From Pestalotiopsis fici W106-1 (taxonomy: Eukaryota; Ascomycota; Sordariomycetes; Amphisphaeriales; Sporocadaceae): a stretch of DNA of 64,000 nt. This document shows positions 36,449-49,396 of the stretch, piece after piece (the stretch's first letter is position 1; each line of letters starts with the position of its first letter). Under the pieces are notes generated by a model. It searched no databases. It had not been told where the DNA came from and saw only the letters and a list, made by a program, of their open reading frames with translations. The stretch covers positions 310,001 to 374,000 of the forward strand of contig NW_006917093.1 of assembly GCF_000516985.1 (NCBI RefSeq), read 5' to 3'. A program made the translations under genes and the position numbers.

Positions 36449-37097
36449 AATGTAGGTAGATCACTCACAGATTTCAACATCCCCAGAACTCTGGAAGTAT
36501 TCGAGTCCAACAGGTTTCATATTTCCATCCATACCTCTGCAAATTCTGCCACCTCCAACAAAGGTGGTCACCTTGCTGAATGCCTTCACCGAGCATACTA
36601 TCTTGTTTGGTCAAAAATAGCGATGCCTCAGGGAATTGCGGGCCTAAATTCACCTCAACTTGTGGCGAGATCATGATGCTTGCGCCTCTTTCGCAAATTC
36701 AAAGATGTGGTACCCATTTCACCATCATATTCTTTTTGTTGAACATGGCTTTCAAAGGGAGGTAGATCAGTTTTTTCTCTCCCTGCCCCCCACGGTTGTC
36801 ATCGTCATCGTCATTGCTAGTTCTGACTGGATGGAGAATGTGATTTGACGGATCCCGAATGCTACAGCAACATGCATTCTTAGCATAATAGGCTTCAGAT
36901 GGACTATACCTCGGAGCGTGCCGGTGAAATGGCACCAAATGTGGTGTCTTGAGCAGGGAAATGCAATAATGAGCGAAAATTGATGTAAGTAACAATCACG
37001 CAATATTTCTTTCCTTGAATTTGCACAATCGCCAGCTCACTGCTATTCAAATATGATTTGTTCAGGATAACCAAGAATTCAAGTTAATTCTAACATC
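36449..37097. other. Convergent intergenic spacer
   Basis: This lies between the 3' ends of the NLR gene and the minus-strand gene at 37098. No gene is seen; only a short TCATCG-type simple repeat occurs near 36800. Confidence 0.5.
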
Positions 37098-38031
37098 TCA
37101 TCGCATCTCCGTCCAGCCCTGATAATCATGAACAACCACGCCTATCCGGTGCCTGTCTGCCCAAGGCACCATCCGTCCCTCAATGACTGCCAAGTCCGCC
37201 TCGAGCCGCGCAAGCCCAAGCCCGTGATAACTGATATGCCGGCCCTCCTCATCACAGTTCCGCGTTTCAACGGCCAAATCCATGCTCTTCCCCGGGTGTC
37301 GCGCAGCCGCCGCCAGCGCCGGGCCCGCAATATCGGCCAGGACGGCGGGTGTGTTGCGGTACGTCATGAAGACGGCGCCGTCCAGGGTCGAGAGCAGCGC
37401 GTCGACGTGGTAGTCACCGCCGCATCCAGGGGGAGGAGGCACCGTGTGAAGCCAAAAGGGCAAGTCGGCCGTGACCGGCAGCGGGGGCGTCATGGCGTGC
37501 GCCTGTTGCGTGTAGTTGTGAATGACTTGCAGAAAACTGTGCATGTACCTTGACTTGTTGGCTTCCCAGCCCGGAAGATGCCATGGCTATTCTTGATGCG
37601 TCAGTATGTGGTGTATGCTGTGTTTTGGAAAAGTATCTTTTCACAGAGGAGAATAAAAAACGAGACGAGGGGCTTCTGCTTACCTCGATATCCAAATGCA
37701 AGCCTCGAATCTGCATCGCCGGGTTCCCCTTATGCCGCGCCTGGTATGCCACGACCCAAGCAAGCCGGCCAGTAAAGCTCTCATGGTGCGGGTTCAGAAC
37801 CCATCCTGGATCGCCCATGAGGGCCTCGACGTCGACTCTCTGGGCAGCGCACCTTGCCACAAAGGCCTCAAAGTCGGCGACCGAGAGATCCGGGTCAATG
37901 TGCACAAACACCCGCCGGATACCGTTGCGCTCGGCAAAAGATGCAAACTGCTCAGTGGCGGCGCTGTCCATTATAACGCTTCTTGTCTGCCAGATCCAGG
38001 TGGACCGGCCACGAGGGCGTTGATTCATCAT
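37098..38031 (-). CDS. Hypothetical barrel-like protein, possibly hydrolase-related
   Basis: Two exons on the minus strand (38031-37684 and 37586-37098) encode 278 aa. The intron joins LHLDIE to PWHLPGWE in frame. The pattern alternates predicted strands and helices, with acidic residues at strand ends (VFVHIDPDL, GLHLDIE, TADLPFW, LAVETRNCDEEG), as in TIM-barrel glycosidase-like or phosphodiesterase-like proteins. I cannot place it in a named family. There is no signal peptide. Two consecutive ATG codons (38031 and 38028) could each start translation. Antisense open frames in this GC-rich stretch are shadows. Confidence 0.72.
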
Positions 38032-39166
38032 GATTGATACCGATAGATGACACCGGGACGTCGTTGGAGCTAGCAACGAATCTTTGCGCAAACTTTATCG
38101 CCCGATCGTCGTTTGGCACTTGGCAATATGATATTTTACCCTTATACCCAAATGTCTACGCAAGTAAGCGCAAGCTTGTTGTTACAGTCAATCTATGCGG
38201 GCGACGAAAAAGAATATGCGAGATGTGTAGTGTCGGTCTATATTAGTCCCTGAAGACGTGGCGGGTGGGTCTTCGTATTGGTCATGGGCAAAGCAAGCTG
38301 ATGGGCATTTCGACAGTCACGATTCAGAGGTCAGATCTTTAGTTCAAGCAGCGCAAAGCACCAGCTATCAACCACTGTATTGTCCTACTGACACACTTAT
38401 GTACAATTGACACGCTATTCGAGTATCTTTCTTAGGGTTCTCATGGCCAGAGCTCCATCTTCCATCCTCATGAACAGATGGAGGCTTCCAAGAGGTCGGG
38501 AATATGATACTCGAGGCCTTGACCATCTCCTGTCTCTCTTGTAACAACCGCCTTCCATTGCCGTCCACCCTGGACGCCTAGATCTGCGGTTCATCTCAAA
38601 CACCAAAATAGAGCACAGCCTAGCTTTCCGGAGAAAGGGGTGCCACTTGTCCAAAGTTCCAATCCTTTGAGATGGATTCCTCGCCTCGCCGTGCGAACCA
38701 GGCGGGAAGCAGGGAGTAACGAAATTAAGCAATAAAAAAAGCCAACTGGTCGTCAGGATTTTGATCGATTGCCACGGAGGCGCCGACTCATCCAGAGAAA
38801 ATTGGCTCGTCAAGTAATAGAAATTATTGACACGAAAAAATTGACGCATATGAATTGGGCGAAAAGGGCACAAAGTGAAATTTTAATCCGACAATTTTTT
38901 CCGAATTAAGGCCAGGCGCTCGCAAAACAAATGCTGCAATAGCGTTGTTGTTATCGGTGAGGAAAATGAAAATGAAGTCGCGAAATCACCAAAAACATGA
39001 AAGAAAGACAAAAATGGGTCGCAAGTGAGCGTCGAGAAGATCTAAAGGTTTCGTTTCAGAGTTCGTCAAGATTCGTCGAGTCCGACTCTGAGGGGTATCG
39101 CACATTGGCCCATGCGCCATGCTGTATCGCCGTGTCATCATTGCCGTAAGAGAAAAATGTCGTCAT
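38032..39166. other. Intergenic, no gene seen
   Basis: This holds the promoter of the minus-strand gene at 37098-38031 and the 3' region of the SH3 membrane protein. Nothing is recognisable; the stretch near 38880-39030 is A-rich. Confidence 0.5.
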
Positions 39167-41096
39167 CTAGTAGGCTTGACCGGGAACGGGTTTTCTGCCG
39201 ATGGGTCCCTGAGGAGGAGAACCACTTGCGGGGTTCATTGGGCTAGGACCAGGGCCGTTGCGTTGACTGCTCTGGCTGTAGCCTCGTTGCCGGGGACCGG
39301 GCGATTGAGGACGTCCCATACCAGCAGGTGACTGTGGTCGCATCATAGCTGGCGACTGGGGTCTCATCATGGCAGGAGACTGAGGGCGTCCCATGCCGGC
39401 AGGCGATTGCGGTCTCATCATGGCGGGAGATTGCGGGCGTCCAGGTCCGTTCATTGGTCTCTTAGGTCCGTTGGGCTGAGGGAATGGTCCGCCTTGAGGA
39501 GTCATTGGGCGCTGGCCAGGAGGAGGTCTCTGGCCAGGGCCGGCGCCGGGTCCACGGGGAGGTCCACGTCCAGCAGGGTTCACAGGAGGACCACGAGGAC
39601 CGGCTCCAGGAGGACCAGGACGGGGCTTCACAGGTCGGGTAGAGAGACAAGTTCGGGGACATACACCTTGAGCAGAGCGGTCGAGACGGATGCAAAGAGC
39701 CTGCATGAAGAATTAGAATCATGTCACAATATTTCGCAAAAAGATTAGCACTTACCCAACCGTCGTCATACTCGTGCAACATTCTGACAAGCTGGCCAGC
39801 CTTAAGTTCAATCTCATCATCCAATGTGGGCTTGAAGTCCAGTTGAACACGGTGGACAGTAGACTGGGGAGGACCGCCGGCGGCAGCAATCGCTGCAGCA
39901 CTGCTGGAAGGACCGGGAGTTTGACCTGGCTCCATTTCCGTGAGACTGAATTCGGTGCCGGCGGGACTTGCGGGTGCGGGAATGGGGTCGAGGACTTGAG
40001 CGGGTTTGTTGGCCTTGGTGAGATCGAGAGTCTGAGGTGCCTCCCTCTTCGATTGCTTTCGGGTCAAGGCAGTGCCAACAGCAACACCAGCGGCAGCTCC
40101 GGCGGCAGCCCCAGTAGCAGCAGAACCAAATCCATCAGGGGCATGTTCCGAAATGGGCGAAACGTTGTGTTCATCGGTACTTTGAGCGAGGCCAACAACA
40201 TTTTCAGGCGCATCGAAGGGGTTGTGGGGTTGCGAGGCGGCCTGAACCGACATTTCAGAAACTCCGTCAAGCTGCTCAGCACCGCTGCCGAAGGGATTCT
40301 CATGGCTCTGGCTGGTTGAAGGACGGTCGGTACCTGCACCAAGGGTGCGTGCTTGCGAGTTGTTTCCAATCGGAGCTAAACCCAGAGCAAGAGCCGCACC
40401 CTTGCTGGAACGTCTCTCGCCAAAATTGGGCATGAACTGGGTAACAGGTCGCAACTCCAAGCGGGGAGCATCGGCAGTCGTGTGGGTAGTTTGGACAGAG
40501 TCACGGCGGTTTGCAGCTGCGGCGAATGCAACACCACCGGCAACAGCAGCTCCAGTAGCAGCTGCGCCTGCATTGCCGCTCATCTTCTCGTTGTCAATAG
40601 CCTTCTGCTGCTCCATCTGCTTTCTCCGTTTATTGAATAGGAACCAGGCGAGTAAACCGAATAACAAGAGTCCTCCTAGAACACCAAAGGCAATACCGGC
40701 CTTGACGCCACTGCTGTCGCCAGTGCTTGAGCTAGAGGATGAAGTCGAAGAGGATGCAGCAGCTGCAGCTGCGGTGCTAGCAGCGGACCCAGTCGTGGAT
40801 GAAGCCTTGGCCGAAGTCGAAGAAGTACTAGTTGCCATGGCCAGATTCGATTCAGAGCCCACATCAACAGTTCCGGTTGCGACTAGCGATGCAGGTAGAG
40901 TCGAATCGTCAGAGGCCGCTGCCTCGGCGGCAGCGGTCGTGGCGGCGGCATTGGCGACAGATGTTGCGGTGTTGTCCACGCCTACGGTCGAGTATCCAGC
41001 AATTTCGTCGGTGAATGTGGCGCTGAGGGTGGTGTAGACAGTCGCATAGACAGTTTCGGCCCTTGCCAGGTGTTTGTGTTCGTGGTGGTTCGGCAT
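39167..41096 (-). CDS. Single-pass membrane protein with SH3 domain and proline-rich repeat tail
   Basis: Two exons on the minus strand (41096-39756 and 39700-39167) encode 624 aa. Residues 1-130 are Ser/Thr/Ala-rich, like a heavily O-glycosylated ectodomain. A transmembrane helix lies at about 133-154, followed by the basic stop-transfer FNKRRKQ. A long low-complexity cytosolic linker leads to an SH3 domain (about 415-470) that starts VHRVQLDFKPTLDDEIELKAGQ and is split by the intron at the EYDDGW-ALC position. The tail is Pro/Gly/Arg-rich with repeated RPQSP units and could itself bind SH3 domains. The layout is that of a cell-surface sensor or polarity scaffold (Sho1/Fus1-like in architecture only). 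There is no cleavable signal peptide. Confidence 0.85.
39298..39441 (-). repeat. In-frame RPQSP repeat array in the SH3 protein tail
   Basis: Six units begin with RPQSP, alternating two flavours: RPQSPAMM and RPQSPAGMG. The DNA copies are similar enough to allow slippage, and units differ by whole codons, so length variation would keep the frame. Confidence 0.85.
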
Positions 41097-44000
41097 ATTT
41101 ACAGATTATTTACTACTTGTGCGGAAGACCGCAAGTTGTATTAGGAATATCGCAAGAAGTAGGGAATTAATACGGTAGTCGTGTGCTGTGTTGTCGTCGG
41201 TTCATCTGCGCATTTGAGTTGATTCCGTGCGTTCACCTACGTGCTCAGGGCGCGTGGTTTGGGCGAGAGAGTGGAATGCGCTTGATGGCGTCGTCGTTGG
41301 TCCGGGAAGCTCGCGACGCGGGGATCTTGGATGTTCAGTCCGTCGTGGTATTGTTCGTAGGAAGAGTCGAAACGAGTGAGTGACAAACTTGTGTCAGGTC
41401 AAGAAGGCGGAAAGAAATTATTTGACCTGCAAAGTCGTCGAGACAATGTTGTTACCAGAAAGTGGTCGTCGGGTGTGTTGGATGGCTGCGGACGGGCCGT
41501 CGTGGTTTGCGGAATGTGCTTGAAGAGAATGGAATGAGAATTAAGGAAAGGCCACGAAGATTGCGACCAAGCCAAAATCTCGGAGAAGAAATTGGGGGAG
41601 AGGCCGTAAGTGCCGTTATGGGATGCGACAACGAACGAACAACGTACGAACGGACGGTGAGGGAGGAAAAGAAAAGCGAAAAAAAGGCAGAAGAGGTCAA
41701 GCTGCTGGTAGTTTAGCTGCTGGGTGGGAGGACTGGGAGGGTGGGCGGACAGAGACGAACCAGGTGGGTGGGTGGATGCACCGCTACCGCTGTGCTCCTG
41801 CTCCTGCTAAACGTGCTAGGTGCTCAAGGTAGGGAGGATTCTGGTGGTGGATTGGACGAAGCTGGGGTCTTGCTCTTGATGGACTGGGGGGTCCCAGCAC
41901 TGCTCCGAGGTACCTACATTAGCTCTCCAAACAACGCTCCAATCCGAACCCCTACCAACAATTCACAAATTCCATTGGGTACATTCTTCATCCTGCATTA
42001 CTACTACGGAGGCACACACACACAAACACGATTTTCACAAGTCAAAAACAAACGGACGTCATGAGTTGGGAATTATTCTATTTGGAGTACTTTACCAAAA
42101 GTTACAACGACGCGTCCGAGCAGCTTCGAGGTCCGAACAAAGTGTAGACTAAACGGAGCGATACCACAGCACATTACCCAAAGGCCCGTGGGTGGGTTTG
42201 TGGTCGTGTGGGAGACGGCGATCATCTACTTAAACAGCAGAGCGCGTTTTTAACAAACATGGCATTGGGTCCATCGATCGACTCCCGTACGACCCGTAAG
42301 TTCAAAGTTCAAACTTCCAAAGTCCAACGGCGGGGGACAGGCTTGACAGGGACGAGCAAAGCAGATGCCAGAAGTAGGGCACTGCAACGAGTTTACATCA
42401 TTCATCATCGCGATTGACGTAGGACGCTGCTCTGAGAAGGGCAGATCTTCTATTGGCAGCCATTCACTACTTAATGATGCTCCCTTTCAAAGGTGATCGA
42501 TCCTCTGCATTGCCAGAAACACTCGGGACAAACAGCGCCTTGGTCGGGTTGCGTCCGGAAGAACGCACTGGCACTCTCTTCCCTATGATGAGACCTGCAA
42601 TACGGCCAACCTTACCTGCATTAACGTTTTCTCCACGAATTCTCTCCAAATATCATGGACACAAAGCCGTGCTCTCGTGGCTTTGTGCCTGAATGCCTAC
42701 TTATCTTTGCATCCTCTGGCACCAGTCAATTGCCGCCTTCATGGATAATTTGCATTAATGGTGCTTGACAGCGGTTTGTAACAAAGACTTGAGAATCCCT
42801 ATCTGATCAATTGTTATCCCAACGGGTCAGGCTACCCTATCCATCCTAGGCAAAAAAGGCATTTTCAGTTAGGTACATGGTCGTGGCTTCAAACAGTATG
42901 TAAACGTACGAATACGCGCGCATCCGACGATTATTGACTCAGCAAGTCGACAAACGGACAGAAAACTGATGACTGCGCCCTACGCGCAACGCAACTCCGT
43001 GGGCAAGCCAGACAGCCCATCATTTCCTTTTCCAGAACGCCCAGAGCACAACAAGCACGAGAGGAAGTGCCTCACTGGACGTGACTTGTTCCTGTCCAGT
43101 GCCGTATGCTGATCAGTGGTCCGCGCTCCTAATCAGGAACGGGCAGGTGCCCGCTTGGCCAGGGACGCCCAATGCATGATTGGCTGGCAAGCCCAACGTA
43201 GCAGCAGGTACCCCGGCCCCCCAGTCTGCCAGTAGCTTAGCAGAAGCCATAGGCGAAATTAGACCATTACTGTTGCTCAGGGGAGTCAAGGACAAATCCC
43301 GGTTGTTGATTCGTCACAGGTCGACTTTTGCGCAGATTCGTCACCTTTTTGAGGGTACAAAAATAGTCCGGCAATCTTTGGTACGATCTTGGGTACTGAC
43401 CTACCAGCGATGGGGGCGGCTTCCTTCTTTGCATCAAATGCTTAATTTCAAAGTCTTGACCTTGCGCTGATTAGCAACATGCGCCGGCTTGTCGTTCGCG
43501 CGTGAATTTTTCACTACCCAATTTGAAACCCTCTGATGGAAGAAGGTCGAACCTCTGTAAAAACAACGACAACAAGCAGTCAAGTACGATGTACGTACCT
43601 TTGCTATTGTTTCTTGGTAGGCCTCTTTGCTTGACGGCTCAAGAGACGGCCGAGGCCGCGCCCTTGATGTGTTTCCTGGTTCGGCTAGCTATCTCTTCCC
43701 GGGCGGACTGGCCGTCCGATAGACATTAGACGGACAGATTTGACTAACTACAACTCTTCAGTCTATGGCAACTGCAAATCTTGTCCACGAGGGTTGTGCA
43801 GCGCTCGAGTGAGCATCTTGGCATTTGCCGCTGGAGGGCTCATCCCATCTTCTGCAATTTACTGTCTCTTCTTCCGTCCACTACAGTCATGAACTGCCCA
43901 CTGCCCACATCCACCATCAAGCCTGAAAACAGCCCACTCTCATATTGCCGGCCCCTCTTTTGCCGACATGGTCGATCCGTATTTGTATTTGACAGCCAGG

Positions 44001-46439
44001 CTGAGCGCAAGCGGGCCATGCCAGTAATCACCCACTGATGCTGATGCGTCCTGTGTTGTCCAGGCCACGCGGTCCAAGACTCCCATAGACCTTTAGGGCT
44101 CGGCCTTCTGCTCCATTGGCTCCTTGTCCATGTTGTCCCCTTTCCACAGCACAGCGCAAACCCACAAGGACGAAACCACTAGACAAGCACTTGGTCATTG
44201 TCCGGGAATTTTCTCTGGAACCCGACCCAGTCGATATAAAAGTCAAAAAGTCTACCGAATACGGGACGTTCCCCTTGCGCCATACGCATTGTCCATTCTC
44301 CATACTGGATGGCACATGCTCGCCGGACCGTGCTGGCTGGTTGTCTGGCTGGCTGAGTAACTGACTAGATACCCAAAAGAAGCTTTGGAACTAGCTTCAC
44401 ATCAAAGAAGTTACCGAGTACATGCAATTGCTTACGATTGTCATTACGCCTCTTGAATCAACACTACTGAGTCAAGTTGTATCTCAGCCTCAGTTCGACC
44501 TTCCTGGGACCGTTGCCATCAGTACATGTGTGGGTATTGTTATTGTTTTACCCTCTCAAAGTTTGGGGGACGAGCTGGTCTCGCTGGTCTTCCGTCCTGG
44601 GCTGTTGATCCCGTGATTGTCTCATTTTCAGCTTGAAAAACAACGATCAAGCGCAAGCCATAAACCTTACCCTGTCCCGCGTGCTGACGGATCATTATCG
44701 GGCACTTGGGGACAATAGGTGACCTCACTCAACTTATTTCAACATGCCCGCACTATATCGAGACATGAAGTCCACAAGTATCTCAAACATAGTGAACCTT
44801 TTGATAGGCGCCAGAGGCCTTTAGAAGCCTTCTTTTTATAATTTTGCTTGGAATAAAACAACTTGAGAAAGTGTAGATGAAATTAACAATCACCTGAAGA
44901 GGTTCCCAAGTGTATACTAGAATCTCCAGGGCAACACTCCATGGCGTATGAGAATTGCCGAGGTACACCGATTATGGGCAGTCGAAAGGCATAGGCGATT
45001 CTCTGAACGGTAAATCCTAATGTGTGGTTTTTGTGGCTTGAGCAGATCGAAGTCGTTGTCGTGAACGCTCGTCAGATGGCATGAGCAAACAATTGATTTC
45101 ATACAATACTTGACATGATCCGGGTTCATGTTGTTGGATAATCTTTATGAATCGAATTCATCGATAGGCATCAATAAAATCCAAGGCTCCTCATTTGTTC
45201 GATGAATAAGGCAAATCTCGCAAACGTCTTCAATGTAACTGGAAGTGAGCTACCGCGGCCCGCTCTCATCGCGATATTGACAGCCATGACGGCGATACAA
45301 CTAGAATCACTGCCTGTGAGTACGACAAGCTGCAATGAAAGATGAGCTGCCTAGCTGAATTTTCGTAAACGAGCTCCATGATATAAAGGAGCACATTCAT
45401 CATAGTGTGTGGTGATGATACATGACTGTGCGATAAAGGCCGCTCATGGTTGCATTGGATCCTAGATGCTTGACCTGGCTTGCTCTCTACTATCTTGATT
45501 TAATTATTCATCCGAAGGTGATCTTAGACGGTAACGGATATATGAGATTAACCCAAGAAGTCAACACAAAACCGAGCTATAGTACATCCGAAAGCTGGAC
45601 TATGGTACGACTTAAGGTGCCGTATCGTCAATAGGACATATGTTACAAGTATTCAGATACCGGCGTTCACTATTGGGATATCATTCCATGGATAATGACT
45701 GCGTTGAGGCAATATCAAGGCAAATCGTGTGAGAGGCCTCCCTTTGGCCTTTTTACGGGGAGACGTAGCTGACCCAAAGAAACAATGACTATTGAATCAA
45801 AAGATGCATCCTAGTATGTTAAATTCTAACACGTCAGAGTCAGATTCGACTGGAGCGTTGTTGCTTTGGAGAGTCCTGTGCATGAAAGACTCAGTGACCT
45901 ATAGCTCCTTCCATCCCGTTGAAGAACATGCCTTTTGAATGACTTGAAAGTTGATCATTTATCGCATCCAAAAATAGAATGTTCTTTCAAAATGCCGAGA
46001 GTTTTAATGCGCACCCTATGAGCTTATCGAAAACACCAAAGAGAATATCACAACAATGATGGTAGCTTGCTAGGACAGTTGCTGCGATCTCGGGATGCTT
46101 GCGTGACATTAGTCTGAAGTGTCCAGCGATGCCGCTCAGGATGTTTCTCAGATACCAGCACCTTGAGATCCTCTCAGATGATCTGATCCGACAAAGAACA
46201 CCTGAAAGATATTTGAACATATTCCGGCGTCGCTATATCCACTTGTAAGGGACGAGACAACAGCATCCAATGTAAGGCCGCTGACTCGTTTCAATTTGCG
46301 GGGTGGCTCCGGCCGACGCTAGAGGGAGGGCGACTATCCGGATTCCGCTGCATATCTCTCCAAGATAAAGCCAATGGCTACCTATTATTGCTCCATCAAT
46401 TCCCGAAATCTACCCTTTTTTTTTTTTGGCCTGTGCATC
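41097..46439. other. 5.3-kb stretch without a recognisable gene
   Basis: The first 700 bp are the promoter of the SH3 membrane protein and contain purine-rich and GGTGG-type low complexity (41450-41780). Beyond that, both strands have only short frames without motifs, signal peptides or plausible splice chains. Near the right end lie a CGG-N8-CGG pair (46299-46312) and a GGATTCCGC half-site (46341-46348 region), upstream of the regulator at 46440. Confidence 0.45.
46299..46312 (+). promoter_or_regulatory. CGG-N8-CGG direct repeat upstream of regulator 1
   Basis: Two CGG triplets in direct orientation with an 8-bp spacer lie 128 bp before the ATG of the Zn2Cys6 gene. Zn2Cys6 proteins often bind paired CGG triplets. 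The same spacing occurs twice in the neighbouring dioxygenase/transporter promoter. Any single occurrence could be chance. Confidence 0.35.
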
Positions 46440-48138
46440 ATGGCAGATGATATCAGGTCGACGCAAAGAGCTCCCAAGTCATGCACCGCTTGTTATGCAA
46501 GAAAGATCAAATGCAGCAAAGAATTACCATGTCGACAATGCGTGCGCCGTGGGGTTCCCACCGAATGCAGGCGAGAAGTTGTTCGAGTAAAGGGTCGCAT
46601 ACACACCGTGGATGCCTCTCAGTCCAGCCCATCTTATGCTGATCTTCTGCAAGAGAACCTGCGTCTTGGAGCGCTCTTGGCGGGCCATAATTCGGCGCCA
46701 GTAACAGAATCAACTTCGAGGTTGCCAGCGCTGGCCGACAAGACAGAGTGGTACGAGAATCGATTATTCGACATGATGGAACATTGTCCCGGGCTCCGGT
46801 CTGTCTGGGGCAAAGAAGACATTCTCTTGCCGTCAAAGAGCTGCAGTGATGCGATCCTCGCATTCGCACCACAGTGGACTTTTTGGATTCATTTTGCCGT
46901 CTCTACACCGCAGTTTCTTCAAGAGCATGAGGATTTCTGGTGCCTGCAGTCCGCTGCAGAGTCATTGGACCATGCAGAGCCTCTATGGCTGGCAGTATAC
47001 TTCAGCATACTGGCATCGACCTTGCTCTTCATGTCTGATGAAGTGATTGATACGATTCCCGCTCCGCCTGGCAAACCCGATGATCTTCTTCGCAACTGGT
47101 ACGTGCTGCACTTTATTTCCTAGACAAAGGCGACTTTACGCAGCGACCTCATATAAACACGGTACAGACCATTGTCGTTCTAGGCATGCTGTTCACAAAT
47201 ATGGGCGATATCAGCCGCCAAAAGATTATGTGGTCGGTGGCAATCAGAGTTGCGCAGCAGCTAAAGTTGGGCAACGACTCGGCCCATGAAGACGAATCCT
47301 TCTCTGACCAACAAGTACGCCGGCGCCTTTGGTGGACGATTATCATTTGCGAGTGGCTGCCCATACCTTTTCACACACCCTTTGTCAATGACGTTGACTT
47401 TGATTGTCAGCTGCCGGAAGACGTGGACGACGAGGAGCTCTCTTTGCCATCAAGCCACAGGCTGTCACGCTCGAAACCACGACCAGTACAGTACCACATC
47501 ATCATGGCCAGGCTAGCCAGAATCTATTATAGTTTCAGGTACAAGCTGCGAATTAGGGCCTGGTCTGCTGAAGAAATCACAAGCATTGTATTGGCTGCAG
47601 ATGATGAATTGGCAAACCTGGTTGGAGAGCTTCCATTGTTCCTACAGTCTGACCAGCAATTTGCGAATACGATTGACGACGGCGACTCACGGCAACCCTG
47701 GATGCTATGGCAAAGCCAAAGTCTGGCCATGGCATTTCTGTACTATCGCATCGCCATAAACCGTGTTCTCCAGCAGTACTGGCTCAAGGGTTCACCAAAT
47801 CAAGCCAGGGTTCGTGCAATTTGTCTGTCATCCGCGCAAGCAATTGTTCGCGCCATTGTAACCGGAAAGCTTGACACTTCCAAATTCCGATCATGGTAAG
47901 TAGATTCATCGGAGCTACTTTGGTGATACAAATACTAACTATTACCAGGGCAATCGCCACGAACGTCTTCTCAGCTTGCGTAACGCTTCTTTTGGATAAT
48001 ACGTCAAGGGAGTCATCCTACTCCAACTGCAGAACCGAGATTGACCTTGGCATTGCTTTTCTCCAGCGCATTTCACACAGCCCGCTTGCCAATCATGGCG
48101 GGAGGATTTTGGAAGAGATCCAAAAGAACCAAATATGA
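46440..48138 (+). CDS. Zn(II)2Cys6 transcription factor, apparent frameshift
   Basis: The N-terminal zinc cluster is C-x2-C-x6-C-x5-C-x2-C-x8-C, starting at CTACYARKIKC. The middle region has the fungal-specific transcription factor features TVQTIVVLGMLFTNMGD and VRRRLWWTIIICEW (PF04082-like). The reading frame is open from 46440 to about 47106, then the homologous-looking sequence continues in another frame (AALYFLDKGDF) without a usable intron; one base appears missing near 47099-47105. The final intron is 47896-47948 and the last exon ends at 48138. Either the gene is a recent pseudogene or the base is a sequencing error. If the frame is restored, the product is a nuclear regulator of about 540 aa, probably acting on the adjacent cluster. 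An upstream ATG at 46374 is less likely. Confidence 0.75.
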
Positions 48139-48188
48139 GCTACAATTGGAGCACATCAAAGCCAACTCTCTGTAATAAGCCTATAGGA

Positions 48189-49396
48189 TCAATATGGCTT
48201 GACTCCAGCAAGCTGCAGCATTCTGTGGCTCATCATAGGTGATTCGATTGGCTGGTCCCTGGAGTAGGTTTCTGGTTTCCCCAGCCGGGTTTGCACAGCA
48301 TTGTTTGGAAAGATGTTGGCATGTGGCCAATGGGTCTACAAACATCCAGATCAGTAACGGATTGAGCTTTGAACAAGTGACCGACTTACCGTCCCCATGC
48401 GACTCTCAAACAGCTCGGCCTTTTTCTTCAGATCTTCTGGAGCAGCATACGATGCTGGTGTGTAGCACATGTCTAACGTTGCTTAGTAAAGATCAACTTC
48501 TGGCATAGAGTGTAGTGTTGTCTTACATAGAACGGATCGTACTGCATCACTCTTTGGGAGTTGATTGTAGTGAACCTCACGAGAGTCCCATAGGATAAGG
48601 TCACCAGGATCTGCACAGACCTTGATGATCTCACAGCCTTTGCTCTTGAACCACTCGACATCCTTTTCGGAGAACCCAAACCAGTCTGCCGGGCCCCATG
48701 TCTCCTGGCTATTCTCGTGAGTAGCAAAGTACTCTTCATTGAGCGCGCTAGAGCCCTTCATCACAATCAGACCGCCGTCATCCGGGCCGTTGGGGGCCAG
48801 GTTGAGCAGCCCTTGGACGCACTGGAGACCCTTGCGCAGTGGGCTTTGGTCCACGTGTGGCCAGGCACCTACTGCAGGTCGATTTGCAGAGGGCAAAGTC
48901 AGGTTCACACCATCAAACGATACGAGCAGTTCGTCCGTTCCCCATATCTTGGCGAATGCATCAATGATGGCTGGCTCTCTTTTGTGCGACATGTCAGTTG
49001 TTGCTGGTTTCATTAAATTGTTGTCAACAAGACTTACAATCGCGCATCCCAAAAGAACTTTTCGTGAGACACAGAATAGCCATGGTACATGCCACTCCTA
49101 GTCGCCTGTTAGAGTCTGCAAATGACTGGTTCATAGACTCAAACTCACTTGACATGTGCCGGGAGATGTTCAGGTCCCCATGTGGAGGGGTCATCTTTCT
49201 TGAAACCGTAAGGAAAGGTTTCGAGCCAGCTAAAGATACTGTCTAGATAGTGCTGAGCGCGTTCGGCGGGGACGACACCTTTGAGAACGACGTAGCCATC
49301 TTTGATCAGTTTGTCCCGCCAGTCTCCGTATTCTTTCTGCACATCGACGGTCGGCTCTGAGGCATAACTGCCTTCGTCTTGCAATCTTCCTGGCAT
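48189..49396 (-). CDS. PhyH-family Fe(II)/2-oxoglutarate dioxygenase
   Basis: Five exons on the minus strand (49396-49149, 49097-49038, 48978-48527, 48472-48390, 48335-48189) encode 329 aa. The phytanoyl-CoA dioxygenase-like fold (PF05721) is indicated by the iron ligands: His144 and Asp146 in AWPHVDQS and His239 in SREVHYN, with Arg250 suited to hold 2-oxoglutarate. The N-terminal DGYVVLKGVVP is also typical. In fungi such enzymes hydroxylate or desaturate small metabolites in catabolic or secondary pathways; the substrate is unknown. The gene is convergent with regulator 1, only 51 bp from its stop, and shares a divergent promoter with the sugar-porter gene at 50040. The start is the first ATG of the frame. 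Confidence 0.9.

Noticed and set aside
40345..41037. 230-codon plus-strand open frame rich in Ala, Val and Ser
   Set aside because: Antisense shadow of the low-complexity coding sequence of the SH3 membrane protein.
47099..47125. A 27-bp intron to repair the frame of regulator 1
   Set aside because: Too short for a fungal spliceosomal intron, the phase does not fit, and it would delete sequence that looks conserved.
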